From Pedobacter westerhofensis (GTDB taxonomy: Bacteria > Bacteroidota > Bacteroidia > Sphingobacteriales > Sphingobacteriaceae), in NCBI RefSeq assembly GCF_900182595.1, contig NZ_FXTN01000017.1, positions 32,306-96,305 on the forward strand: a DNA stretch of 64,000 bases, read 5' to 3'. Numbering within the stretch: position 1 is the first letter of the stretch; each line of letters begins with the position of its first letter. The notes under the pieces are model-generated. The model worked only from the letters and a program-made list of their open reading frames with translations. It ran no database searches and was not told the origin of the DNA. A program made the position numbers and the translations under genes. Below, one piece after another: positions 27,227 through 35,273 of the stretch.

Positions 27227-27575
27227 CTATTTTTTCCTGCCCCCCCCCAAAGGAGCACTTTCAAATATTCAATTCTCAGAGCCTCAATATCATCAATGAT
27301 ACAGCCTCTTTTTTGTTATCTTGACTAGTCCCCCCTAAAGGAGCACTTTCAAATATTCAATTCTCAGCGCCTCAATATCATCAATGATACAGCCTCTTTT
27401 TTGCTAGCTTTACTTGTACCCCCTAAGGGAGCACTTTCAGTTATCCAATTCTCAGCGCCTCAATATCATCAACGATACAGCCCCTTTTTTGCTATTTTTA
27501 CTTGTATCCCCCTAAGGGAGCATTTTCAAATATTCAATTCTCAGAGGCTCAATTTCATAATACAGCCTATTTTTT
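27209..27575. repeat. four tandem repeats of about 88 bp
   Basis: The 3' half of the terminator, GATACAGCCTCTTTTTTG, recurs at 27209, 27298, 27386, 27474 and, degenerate, 27559: spacings 89, 88, 88 and 85. Between occurrences the sequence is the same: a C-rich tract, AAGGGAGCACTTTC, then ATTCAATTCTCAG and CTCAATATCATCAA. Copies differ at a few positions. The units fill the 446-base gap between the hydrolase and the next gene. No coding content is seen. Confidence 0.9.
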
Positions 27576-27616
27576 TATTCGCAGGTTTCTTACAGTGAAC
27601 ACGAGGAAAAAACCAG

Positions 27617-28762
27617 TTAATGGCCTGCAGTCACAGTCTGATCAAAAAAGAGCTCTTCCCCAGTAGTTGCATTGCTGATCTTGCCGTTCAAAATGCTCTG
27701 CCCGGTAACTGCCGGATTATTGCCTTTGCCAAATGGCCATTTCCCAAAGGTATCTGTGATTCCGATACCGGCAAGGCGGGCCGCCTGCAAACCAAAATCA
27801 GTACAGTTTTGCTGATTCAGATTGTAGGTCATTCCCTCAAATTTTTGGGTTAGCACCAGGATATTCTCAAAGTTACGCCGGGAGATAAATTTGCCGAGCA
27901 CTTCATCCCATAGATGTCCGGCATCGTCCTTAAACGTTGCAGAGGTAGTGGGCGAAATTGGTGTAGCAGAAAGCAGCTGGTCTTTATCAGGATAAAAACC
28001 GAACGAAGCCGAAGAATAGGTAGAATCTGTATTGTATTTGATCAGGGTGATAAAGGTATGCCCGGTATTGACGCCAACAAATATTTTTGCTCTCCCGGGA
28101 GCCGGCTGTTTGACGTGAAAGAGCAAAGCATAGGCAACGGCTGTTTTCCCGTCATTAAAATTGCTGATGATCTGCGGAAAGCTGGTCGGGCGGCTTCTCT
28201 TACTGCGCCGTTTTTTCTTGTCAGTGAGCTTCTCCCGCATCGTCATCGCGGCCGTTCCGACAATAGAATCATCTTTTGAGCTGACCTGCAAAGCTGCATA
28301 TTGTATAGTTTTCAGGCTGTCGGACGGGACAGATAAACTGTCAACTGTATTCGGATTAGGCCTGCTGGCTTTAAAATAACATTTCATCGCCAGCGGATAC
28401 AGTCTTAGCCGCGCAAAAACATTGGCCAAATGGTAATAGAATTTTTTGCCTGTTTTACGCTGGTCCAGGGGTAAACCGGTGTCCTTCCCCGTGATACCCG
28501 CATCTTTCCCTGGCATCTCAAGCACTTCCAGGTAATTCATCAGCCTGTCGTGTTCCCTGGAGATCGACATCGCAGCTGCAGATCCGGCCCTGCCTGCTGA
28601 TGCCGTAACATGGGTCACAGCAATCTTCCTGATCCCTGAATCAGCAGGAATTGCAGAGAGATATTGCCCATGCTCAGCTTCCTGGGCGAAGGACGTAGCA
28701 CCGGATAATAGGATAAGGGCAAAAACTAAAGCTTTGACAGGTACTGCGCTAGGGATCGTCAT
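27617..28762 (-). CDS. secreted protein, putative permuted papain-like cysteine hydrolase
   Basis: A 381-residue protein with a signal peptide (MTIPSAVPVKALVFALILLS...FAQ). The region 60-190 is charged and low in order and includes a basic stretch (KKKRRSKRSR, about 182-191). The C-terminal 160 residues have His235 in VNTGHTFITL and Cys320 in NQQNCTDFG, in the His-before-Cys order of circularly permuted NlpC/P60-like hydrolases. That assignment is my inference from this order and the surrounding pattern. The substrate could be a lipid or peptide in the envelope. Confidence 0.6.
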   Translation of the reverse strand: MTIPSAVPVKALVFALILLSGATSFAQEAEHGQYLSAIPADSGIRKIAVTHVTASAGRAGSAAAMSISREHDRLMNYLEVLEMPGKDAGITGKDTGLPLDQRKTGKKFYYHLANVFARLRLYPLAMKCYFKASRPNPNTVDSLSVPSDSLKTIQYAALQVSSKDDSIVGTAAMTMREKLTDKKKRRSKRSRPTSFPQIISNFNDGKTAVAYALLFHVKQPAPGRAKIFVGVNTGHTFITLIKYNTDSTYSSASFGFYPDKDQLLSATPISPTTSATFKDDAGHLWDEVLGKFISRRNFENILVLTQKFEGMTYNLNQQNCTDFGLQAARLAGIGITDTFGKWPFGKGNNPAVTGQSILNGKISNATTGEELFFDQTVTAGH

Positions 28763-28836
28763 ACGGTAAAGAATATGGGTGACAATCCAAAGATAAGAAA
28801 GCGAAATAAAATCTACCAGGTCAGTAGACTTAATTT

Positions 28837-29193
28837 TTATCTCTCCCTGCGCAGCTTATCGCGGTGCATTGCGCCCCAGTTTTCCAACGCAGTGAGCACT
28901 TCATCCAGTGTATCTGCATATTCGGTAATCTTGTACTCTACGATTACCGGAGTACCTGTATGTACAGTTCTCGTAACGAATCCATTAAGCTCAAGTTCCT
29001 TCAGTTCATTGGACAATACCCTGGCAGATATTCCTTCCAGCGCCCGCTGTATATCATTAAAACGGGAATAGCCCTGACGCATGGCGATAATCACTCTCAG
29101 CTTCCATTTACCGCCGATGACATACAGCGCGTCGCCCATGTTATTGAGGGCACCTTTACATTCTGAATGATCCTTTATCACGTGAGTACTCAT
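28837..29193 (-). CDS. HxlR family redox-type transcriptional regulator
   Basis: A 118-residue winged-helix regulator. Cys12 in SECKGALNNMG precedes GGKWKLRVIIAM as in YodB-type quinone sensors, where the N-terminal Cys is the redox switch. The HTH is RFNDIQRALEGISARVLSNEL and the wing follows. It is divergent from an azoreductase gene, with a perfect 16-bp inverted repeat between them. This fits the known YodB/AzoR pairing of a repressor released by quinones or diamide. Confidence 0.9.
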   Translation of the reverse strand: MSTHVIKDHSECKGALNNMGDALYVIGGKWKLRVIIAMRQGYSRFNDIQRALEGISARVLSNELKELELNGFVTRTVHTGTPVIVEYKITEYADTLDEVLTALENWGAMHRDKLRRER

Positions 29194-29213
29194 AATAAAC
29201 TGATTTACAGTAA

Positions 29214-29249
29214 ACTATACAAAAGGTTACCACTAACCTTTTGTATAGT
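29214..29249. promoter_or_regulatory. perfect 16-bp inverted repeat, HxlR operator candidate
   Basis: ACTATACAAAAGGTTA (29214-29229) and TAACCTTTTGTATAGT (29234-29249) are exact inverse complements with spacer CCAC. The site lies 21 bases upstream of the HxlR start and about 130 bases upstream of the azoreductase, between the divergent promoters, and so could control both. Confidence 0.75.
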
Positions 29250-29305
29250 ACTAATAATACATTAGCAAATATACGTAATATTGCCCGAACTAAAATTTAC
29301 AAAAA

Positions 29306-29361
29306 ATGAACCTGCCTGAAATTACCCTTAGGGTTATTGATGGTTAATTCCAGGCAGGTTC
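29306..29361 (+). other. leader hairpin overlapping a 13-codon ORF before the azoreductase
   Basis: Arms 29308-29324 and 29345-29361 (GAACCTGCCTGAAATTA against TAATTCCAGGCAGGTTC, one mismatch) form a 17-bp stem ending 17 bases before the azoreductase ATG. A short reading frame, ATG at 29306 and TAA at 29345-29347, encodes MNLPEITLRVIDG and sits in the left arm and loop. It may be an attenuator, a second operator, or only a stable 5' UTR. Confidence 0.4.
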
Positions 29362-29377
29362 CATTATAAGAATCATT

Positions 29378-29980
29378 ATGAAAAAGATACTTCACATCAT
29401 TTCAAGCCCAAGAGGCGCGGCCTCATTCAGCATTAAACTTGGTCATGCCATTATCGACAAGATCAAGGAAACTTATCCGGGCAGTACAGTTACAGAAAGA
29501 AACCTGGTGACCCAACACTTCCCTCATCTGGAAGAATCACACATCACTTCATTCTACACGCCTGAAGAGCAGCACAGCCCTGAAAACAAAATCGCTATCC
29601 AACATTCTGACGAAGCACTTGCCCAGATCTTTGATGCCGATATTATTGTAATCGGTGCGCCGCTTTATAACTTTGGTATCCACTCTGCACTAAAAGCATG
29701 GATCGATCATATCGTACGTAAAGGCAAAACCTTTGATTACGATCAAAATGGGCCACGCGGCCTGATCACCGACAAAAAGGTGTATATCGCGATGTCTTCA
29801 GGGGGTATCTATTCCGAAGGGCCGATGCAGTCGTACGACTTCGTAGTGCCTTACCTGAAAACAATCCTTGGTTTCCAGGGACTGACAGACGTAAGTGTTT
29901 TCAGAATCGAAGGAACAAACGTTGCTGAAATTGCTGAATCTGCGGTTGAAAAAGGTTTAAGCAGCATCGTTATCGACTAA
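29378..29980 (+). CDS. azoR: FMN-dependent NADH:quinone oxidoreductase / azoreductase
   Basis: A 200-residue flavodoxin-like enzyme. It begins ILHIISSPRGAASFSIKLG, has APLYNFGIHSALKAWIDHI around residue 95, and then GKTFDYDQNGPRGLI and MSSGGIYS, all matching AzoR/FMN-dependent NADH-azoreductases. It reduces quinones and azo compounds with two electrons, protecting the cytoplasm from electrophiles. The divergent HxlR regulator and the palindrome between them indicate induction by its own substrates. Confidence 0.9.
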   Translation: MKKILHIISSPRGAASFSIKLGHAIIDKIKETYPGSTVTERNLVTQHFPHLEESHITSFYTPEEQHSPENKIAIQHSDEALAQIFDADIIVIGAPLYNFGIHSALKAWIDHIVRKGKTFDYDQNGPRGLITDKKVYIAMSSGGIYSEGPMQSYDFVVPYLKTILGFQGLTDVSVFRIEGTNVAEIAESAVEKGLSSIVID

Positions 29981-30004
29981 GCATACTGCATTACAACTCT
30001 TTCT

Positions 30005-30046
30005 GAAAGGCGGGACAGGTATCAGATGATGCCCCTCCCGCCTTTC
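30005..30046 (+). terminator. hairpin terminator after the azoreductase
   Basis: Perfect 11-bp arms (GAAAGGCGGGA at 30005-30015 and TCCCGCCTTTC at 30036-30046) with a 20-nt loop lie 24 bases after the stop. The downstream T content is moderate. Confidence 0.65.
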
Positions 30047-30123
30047 TGCTTCTTCATACCTTGCATTTCCGGGGAACTTCAGTCCTTTTCATGCTACTTT
30101 TACTGATAGTAGCAACCTGGATT

Positions 30124-31155
30124 TTAAACTACTTTTTCAGCCCTGATGATCGTATCTGCGAAACGCTCCATTTCTTCCAGTTGCGGACTGCACTGCAATA
30201 AGAAGAAGTTTACGCCAACCTTTTCAAACTCACCAATCTGGTCCTGCACCTGTGCGGGCGTCCCGACCAGTCCGCTTCTCAGGCCACGGTTAGACACCGA
30301 ATAATCATACAACGATACCTGCTGTTCCAGCTGCGTTCCCGAGATCCATTGCTGATAGTTCTTGTATCCGGAGCTTCCCTCCTGCACATTGGTGATCCTG
30401 TCCAGTTCTTTTTTCACTTCAGCTTCGCTGTTGCGGATAATACTGTAGGCTGCAACGCCAAACTGCATTGGAGGCAGGCCTTTTTTATCCCTCCGTTCCG
30501 AAAGGTCGTTGATGCGTCGGGCAATCAGCTCCGGAGAATCCCCATGCATCACGTAACCATCACATGTGGATGAAATCAGGTCTTTTGCGGCGTCAGACTC
30601 CCCGCCTGCATAAATCGGCGGACGGGGCGAGGAAAGCGGTTTGGGCTGCAGGATGTTCTCCTTTACCTTGTAATACTTTCCGTCAAAGCTGTAATTATCT
30701 TTTTTCCAGACATTGTCGAGCACCTCCAGCCATTCTGCAGAACGTGCATACCGATCGTCATGCAGTTCAAAGTTTACCCCATATTTTTCAGCTTCGTCTT
30801 TCCACCAGGAAGACACCAGGTTCAACGACAATCTTCCGCCACTGATGTGGTCGATATTTGCCGCTTGCTTGGCCAGCAATGCCGGATTGTGAAAGGTAGG
30901 CCTCACTGCCACCATCAGTTCCTGTTTGCTGGTCACCGCAGCCAGCGCCGCGGCGGTAGACCAGGCGTCCAGTGAGGGCGCATGTTCTCCTTTGATGTCA
31001 TTGAGGTTCAGCTCCGCGATAAGTGCAAGATCAAAACCAATTTCTTCACTGCGGATAGCAAGGCGCTTTACATAATCCCATGTGGGCTGCATATGTTCGT
31101 CTTCAACGTTCCGGAGCCATCCTCCGAAGACGGGCAACCAATATCCATACCTCAT
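30124..31155 (-). CDS. LLM class flavin-dependent monooxygenase, SfnG/SsuD-like
   Basis: A 343-residue bacterial luciferase-like TIM-barrel enzyme that uses FMNH2 and oxygen. RYGYWLPVFGGWL at the N-terminus, AAVTSKQELMVAVRPTFHNP, AANIDHISGGRLSLNLVSSW and DERYARSAEWL-type motifs (here HDDRYARSAEWLEV) match alkanesulfonate or dimethylsulfone monooxygenases. It overlaps the upstream ATP-grasp gene by 4 nt, so both are translationally coupled. A role in organosulfur use is family inference. Confidence 0.85.
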   Translation of the reverse strand: MRYGYWLPVFGGWLRNVEDEHMQPTWDYVKRLAIRSEEIGFDLALIAELNLNDIKGEHAPSLDAWSTAAALAAVTSKQELMVAVRPTFHNPALLAKQAANIDHISGGRLSLNLVSSWWKDEAEKYGVNFELHDDRYARSAEWLEVLDNVWKKDNYSFDGKYYKVKENILQPKPLSSPRPPIYAGGESDAAKDLISSTCDGYVMHGDSPELIARRINDLSERRDKKGLPPMQFGVAAYSIIRNSEAEVKKELDRITNVQEGSSGYKNYQQWISGTQLEQQVSLYDYSVSNRGLRSGLVGTPAQVQDQIGEFEKVGVNFFLLQCSPQLEEMERFADTIIRAEKVV

Positions 31156-32132
31156 ACCGCATAGCTTGTTTTGATGCCCCTGGCCTTTTCCAGTTCCTCT
31201 TCCAGGAAATCTACCAGCCTTTCATGCGGATTAAAACCGATCACATTGACGGCATCGGCTACAAAATTTGATAAGGCATTTACATCATAGTATAAGACTT
31301 CGCCATCACGGTCGTCAATAATATATTCGATACCGCCCACATCAATGCCGCTTTCCTGCACGATCTTTTCAATGTTGGCGATGATCTCTGCGGAAGGGGT
31401 GAAAGCCTCGACCCTCAGGCCATTTTTAGGCGCATCTACCGCACAGGCGTTGCGTACCAGTTCCTGTCCGCCCGTTGTCTGGCAGATATCTGCGGGGCAT
31501 AAGTTGAAACTGTCACCATTGGTATAGACTCTGATAGCATACAGATATTTGCCGCCAAGTGTTTCCACACGGGTAATATATCCGCCCCTGGCCGGGATAA
31601 ACTCCTGCACCAGCGCAGTATGGTCTATTCCAAAATCAACAGCATGATCCGAGATCGATTGCCTGACTGCCTCAATGGAATCAAACTTCTCTATTCCCGC
31701 GCCACTGCCGCCAATATTTGCTTTGATCACGATCGGGAACCGAAGCCCCTCCGCCGCCTTTTCGATTTGTGAGACATGGTTCACTACCCGTGATTTCGGG
31801 TAGCGGATGTGTAGTTTTTCAAGTAATAGTAATTGCAGGGCCTTTGATGTTTCGTAAGTGAAAGCTTTGTAGCCGTTGATTACACGGATGCCATGTTCTT
31901 CCAGAAACTTCAGGTAGTTTAACGTGTAGAATGTCCCCTGTATTCCTTCTCTCAGATAAGCCGAAGGGCTCATCCGGTTAAAGAAAAGATCGAAGGAAGG
32001 TTTTGCGCCGTCTATGGCGAAATAATGTGCCGTCGGATTGGTCGTCTGGAAAGCAATTCCGCGTTTCTCCAGCTCTGCAAAGAGCGGTTTAAACCAATCC
32101 GGCTGTTCGTATGATATAGCTATTGCACTCAT
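31152..32132 (-). CDS. ATP-grasp ligase, RimK-like
   Basis: A 326-residue protein of the ATP-grasp superfamily. The nucleotide-binding loop PIVIKANIGGSGAGIEKF is near residue 155, followed by ALVQEFIPARGGYITRVETL and a C-terminal GGIEYIIDDRDGEVLYYDVN, which supplies metal-binding acidic residues and the closing Asn. Such enzymes join a carboxylate to an amine using ATP. It is the first gene of a two-gene operon, with the LLM monooxygenase start inside its last codons. The substrate is unknown. Confidence 0.85.
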   Translation of the reverse strand: MSAIAISYEQPDWFKPLFAELEKRGIAFQTTNPTAHYFAIDGAKPSFDLFFNRMSPSAYLREGIQGTFYTLNYLKFLEEHGIRVINGYKAFTYETSKALQLLLLEKLHIRYPKSRVVNHVSQIEKAAEGLRFPIVIKANIGGSGAGIEKFDSIEAVRQSISDHAVDFGIDHTALVQEFIPARGGYITRVETLGGKYLYAIRVYTNGDSFNLCPADICQTTGGQELVRNACAVDAPKNGLRVEAFTPSAEIIANIEKIVQESGIDVGGIEYIIDDRDGEVLYYDVNALSNFVADAVNVIGFNPHERLVDFLEEELEKARGIKTSYAV

Positions 32133-32255
32133 AATTTTGAGATCTATTTTTATATACTAATTTACTATACTTTAATTAAAAAATGAATTTTGATACTTAT
32201 TATTTGATGTATCTGACAACATAACAGATCATTATCTCCAGATCGCTGCGTCCGG

Positions 32256-32327
32256 AGGCGTGAGGGCGGAATCGAACCGCCGTAAAAGGTTTTGCAGACC
32301 CCCGCCTGACCACTCAGCCACTCCGCC
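32256..32327 (-). tRNA. tRNA-Cys (anticodon GCA)
   Basis: Read on the minus strand, the cloverleaf has acceptor GGCGGAG, D-arm GGCTGAGTGGTCAGGC, an anticodon loop CTGCAAA (anticodon GCA), T-arm GGCGG-TTCGATT-CCGCC and discriminator T. CCA is not encoded. The 3' acceptor strand reads CTCACGCC, so a bulged A must be tolerated to pair with GGCGGAG. This is unusual and may mark a defective copy or a sequencing error. Confidence 0.85.
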
Positions 32328-32334
32328 TGATTTT

Positions 32335-32369
32335 AAAATGCAGAAGGTTCTTTTCATCTACCTTCTGCA
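32335..32369 (-). terminator. rho-independent terminator of the M14 peptidase gene
   Basis: Perfect 10-bp arms (TGCAGAAGGT and ACCTTCTGCA, 32339-32369) are followed on the minus strand by TTTTAAAA. It lies between the peptidase stop and tRNA-Cys. Confidence 0.75.
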
Positions 32370-32449
32370 CTTATATTGATCTACAGAATTTGTTGTTTGA
32401 TCTGTGACCTTTTGATTGGATTGTTATTTACCTGTGTGCGCTGCCTTGA

Positions 32450-35182
32450 TTATCTGTATCCCGTGTTTAACAGATTTCCGAAAAATATCGCATTCAGGAA
32501 CAGACGCCCCGTTCCCAGCCAGTAGCCCCTGTAGGTAGGATCATCCGCAAAAAGGATCACCTCCCCGCTACCGCTTGTGGTGGCAATGATCGCTGCTGAG
32601 TTAGCCACTTTGCCAATGTTCGCTTTGGAAGAGTATCCATTGATAAATGGCTTTGCCGAATACTGCGCTACTGTTGCGTATTTATTGGCACTTGGCAGCA
32701 GTAAGGTAGGGCCGTTTTTGTTGATGAACAGCTTGCGCGAGGTGACGCCAAAAGCGATTGGGTGCGTAATATCAAGATCCGCCTGGAAGATTGCGCCATT
32801 GATCCTTTTGGAACCTTCCACATCTTCCTGTCTTGCATAATCCAGCCGATCCCTTACAGGTTTGGCTGATTTGGCAGCAGAATCAGCAGATTTGGTTTTT
32901 TCAACTGGTGCTGCCGGCGGAGTTTCTCCTCTTCTGGCAAAATTATCCGTTTCTGAAAGCTTCTCCTGCACGATACCCTGTTTCACTGCCCATGCTGTTG
33001 CGGTCTGAAAAGTAATCAGCGTTCCGCCCTCGTTTACCCAGTTTTTGATTTTGTCTACAGTAGCTTTGTCCCATTCTGTGTAGGTCCCGCCCGGCAGCAC
33101 CAGTACATTGTAACGGTTTAACGGTGCTCTTGCAAAACTTTGCAGATCAATTTTGCTTACCGGAAGGTTTAACTGCTGGTTCAGCAGGAACCAAACCTGG
33201 CCAGCTTCTGAAGCCGTTACCCCCTGGCCAAATGCCAGGGCAACTTCAGGTTTGCGGAGGCCCCTGATGTTGTTACTGCCGAGGTCGATTCCTTCTGCAC
33301 TAAAGCCGGTAGATACCGGCAGGATTTCTACATTGGCCGATACTGCCACACTTTTCAATGCTGCATAAAGTGAATCCGGGGAAAGGCTTTGTCCCACTAC
33401 AGGGATCACCAGCGAGCCCGGCAGGTAAGATTTTTTTGAAGAACTGCTATTGCCAGTGCTTTTCGCATTGCCAACAGCTGAGTTACTGCCAGCAGAACCC
33501 GCGGCACCGAAATCTCCTGAAGTAACACTAGCAGACCCTACGCTTACCGCGAAGGGTTTGAACGCAGTTTTTACGAATACTTTCTTCAGCTGCAGCTGGT
33601 ACAGCGCTTTGGTAAAGTTATAATCCGCAGAGTTGATCAGGTAGGCATAGGCCGATTGCGCTCCTGTCAACCTGCCAGTTTCCGCAGGCAAACTTTTTAC
33701 GGTGGCCCCTTTTGCAAAAGCAGTATTCAGTTTCGCATATTTCAATCCGTAGGCATGCACGATACTCCATCCCGTATTGTCATAAAAGATGCTGTCTTTC
33801 AGCGCATTTTCTTCAAAGATCGAATGCACGATCAGGAAGTTTGGCTGTGCCGAAGGAACGATATAAGACTTGCCTTTTTCAAAAGTCTTTCCTTCCTGCG
33901 TCAGCTTATCCTGGACTTCATAGACCTCTACATGATGTTGCAATAGCAGCCCCAGAAACTTCTGCGTCAGGTTGATATCATTGCTGTCCCCGAACACAAA
34001 ACCTTTTGCCGGGTTCTTTTGTCCTTGTGCCAGCGCGTATTTAAAAAAGTCTTTCTGCACTTTAAACAAGCCGGATTTTTCTTCAACAGCACCCCTGATC
34101 GTAGAGAAGCTTGTTGCGAGGTGATTGCGGATCGTGAAAGCAAAAGTCAGCGGCCCGTTGCTTGATTCCTGCAGGATGCCCCGGGAACTCGCCTGCTCAA
34201 AAGTAGCTGCCACTGATCCGAAAAATTTTGGGTAAGTAGAGCCATAAATCGGCGACAGGTTATCATAGTTCTCTTTGGTGAAGTACAGAGAACCAATATC
34301 ATCCAGTGCTTTTGCATGATACTTCGCCAGGATCACCTGGAAATCATACAGGAACTGCGGGATAATCGGGCTTTCATGGCTCTTTGGTGTAGGCTCAAAA
34401 TAATACGTCGCGTTGGCGCCCTGCTCATGAAAATCGATCTGCACATTCGGGTACCATTGATGGAAGAAAGCCAGGCGGTTACGGCTTTCCACCTGCACCA
34501 GGTTTAGCCAGTCGCGGTTAAGGTCGGTAAAGTAATGGTTTGTCCTTCCGTTTGGCCAGGCTTCCTGATGTTCCTTATCTACCGGATCGCCTACTGCAGG
34601 GAATGAATGATATGCATTATGCCAGTTGGCCGCCCTGTCCCTGCCGTCAGGGTTTAGCGCAGGATCGATAAAGATTACCGACTCAGAAAGCCATTTTTGT
34701 GTTTCTGCATCATTGCTTGCAGCAAGATAATAACCTGTCAGCAAACTTGTTTCAGTACTTGAGGTTTCGTTTCCGTGCACGCCATAACCTAAGTGGATGA
34801 TGATTGGTGCAGAGGGGCTCAGTACCGGTTTCGCAGGATCAACCTGTGTTAAATGTTCCTGTCTGATCTGTTCCAGTTTTGCGTAATTTGAGGGCGCAGT
34901 GATCGTTACAATGATCTGCTCACGCTGCTCATAAGTTTTTCCTATGCTTTGCACGTGGACACGGTCAGAGACCTTTTCCAGCTGACGGAAATAGGCTGCC
35001 ACCTGGTCTATCCTTGTATAATATGTCCCGATAGGGTAACCTAGAAACTGTTCGGGCGTGGGAATTTTTGCATCCAGCGAAGTTGCTTTCGGAAAGAAAT
35101 AGTTGTTCTGTGCTGCTGCCTGCTGTATCCAGAAAATGCTGAGTACAGTAAGGAGCTTTGTTATTTTGACAAATTGCTTCAT
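32450..35182 (-). CDS. secreted M14 family zinc carboxypeptidase with C-terminal GATase-like region
   Basis: A 910-residue protein with a signal peptide (MKQFVKITKLLTVLSIFWIQ...AAAQ). The M14 domain shows H136-x2-E139 in GVHGNETSS, the Arg/Asn region DPALNPDGRDR and a third zinc His in IDFHEQGANA. A Ser/Gly/Ala linker (about 565-600) leads to a C-terminal domain with NVLVLPGGTYTEW and NWVNEGGTLITFQT, which resembles a class I GATase-like fold without obvious catalytic Cys. It follows SusD by 91 bases and would trim peptides outside the cell or in the periplasm. Confidence 0.88.
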   Translation of the reverse strand: MKQFVKITKLLTVLSIFWIQQAAAQNNYFFPKATSLDAKIPTPEQFLGYPIGTYYTRIDQVAAYFRQLEKVSDRVHVQSIGKTYEQREQIIVTITAPSNYAKLEQIRQEHLTQVDPAKPVLSPSAPIIIHLGYGVHGNETSSTETSLLTGYYLAASNDAETQKWLSESVIFIDPALNPDGRDRAANWHNAYHSFPAVGDPVDKEHQEAWPNGRTNHYFTDLNRDWLNLVQVESRNRLAFFHQWYPNVQIDFHEQGANATYYFEPTPKSHESPIIPQFLYDFQVILAKYHAKALDDIGSLYFTKENYDNLSPIYGSTYPKFFGSVAATFEQASSRGILQESSNGPLTFAFTIRNHLATSFSTIRGAVEEKSGLFKVQKDFFKYALAQGQKNPAKGFVFGDSNDINLTQKFLGLLLQHHVEVYEVQDKLTQEGKTFEKGKSYIVPSAQPNFLIVHSIFEENALKDSIFYDNTGWSIVHAYGLKYAKLNTAFAKGATVKSLPAETGRLTGAQSAYAYLINSADYNFTKALYQLQLKKVFVKTAFKPFAVSVGSASVTSGDFGAAGSAGSNSAVGNAKSTGNSSSSKKSYLPGSLVIPVVGQSLSPDSLYAALKSVAVSANVEILPVSTGFSAEGIDLGSNNIRGLRKPEVALAFGQGVTASEAGQVWFLLNQQLNLPVSKIDLQSFARAPLNRYNVLVLPGGTYTEWDKATVDKIKNWVNEGGTLITFQTATAWAVKQGIVQEKLSETDNFARRGETPPAAPVEKTKSADSAAKSAKPVRDRLDYARQEDVEGSKRINGAIFQADLDITHPIAFGVTSRKLFINKNGPTLLLPSANKYATVAQYSAKPFINGYSSKANIGKVANSAAIIATTSGSGEVILFADDPTYRGYWLGTGRLFLNAIFFGNLLNTGYR

Positions 35183-35273
35183 GTTTATCGTTTTAATTTG
35201 TTTCAGTTTTTTTTAACCCTTTTGCTGATAACTGGGTTATCATGCTTATGGCTGTCGTTTTAACTCATCTGAA

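Noticed and set aside
27209..27575. CRISPR-like array
   Set aside because: The whole of each 88-base period is repeated, with no variable spacers and no cas genes.
29308..29361. Transcription terminator of an upstream gene
   Set aside because: No plus-strand gene lies upstream, and no T-run follows; it sits in the azoreductase leader.
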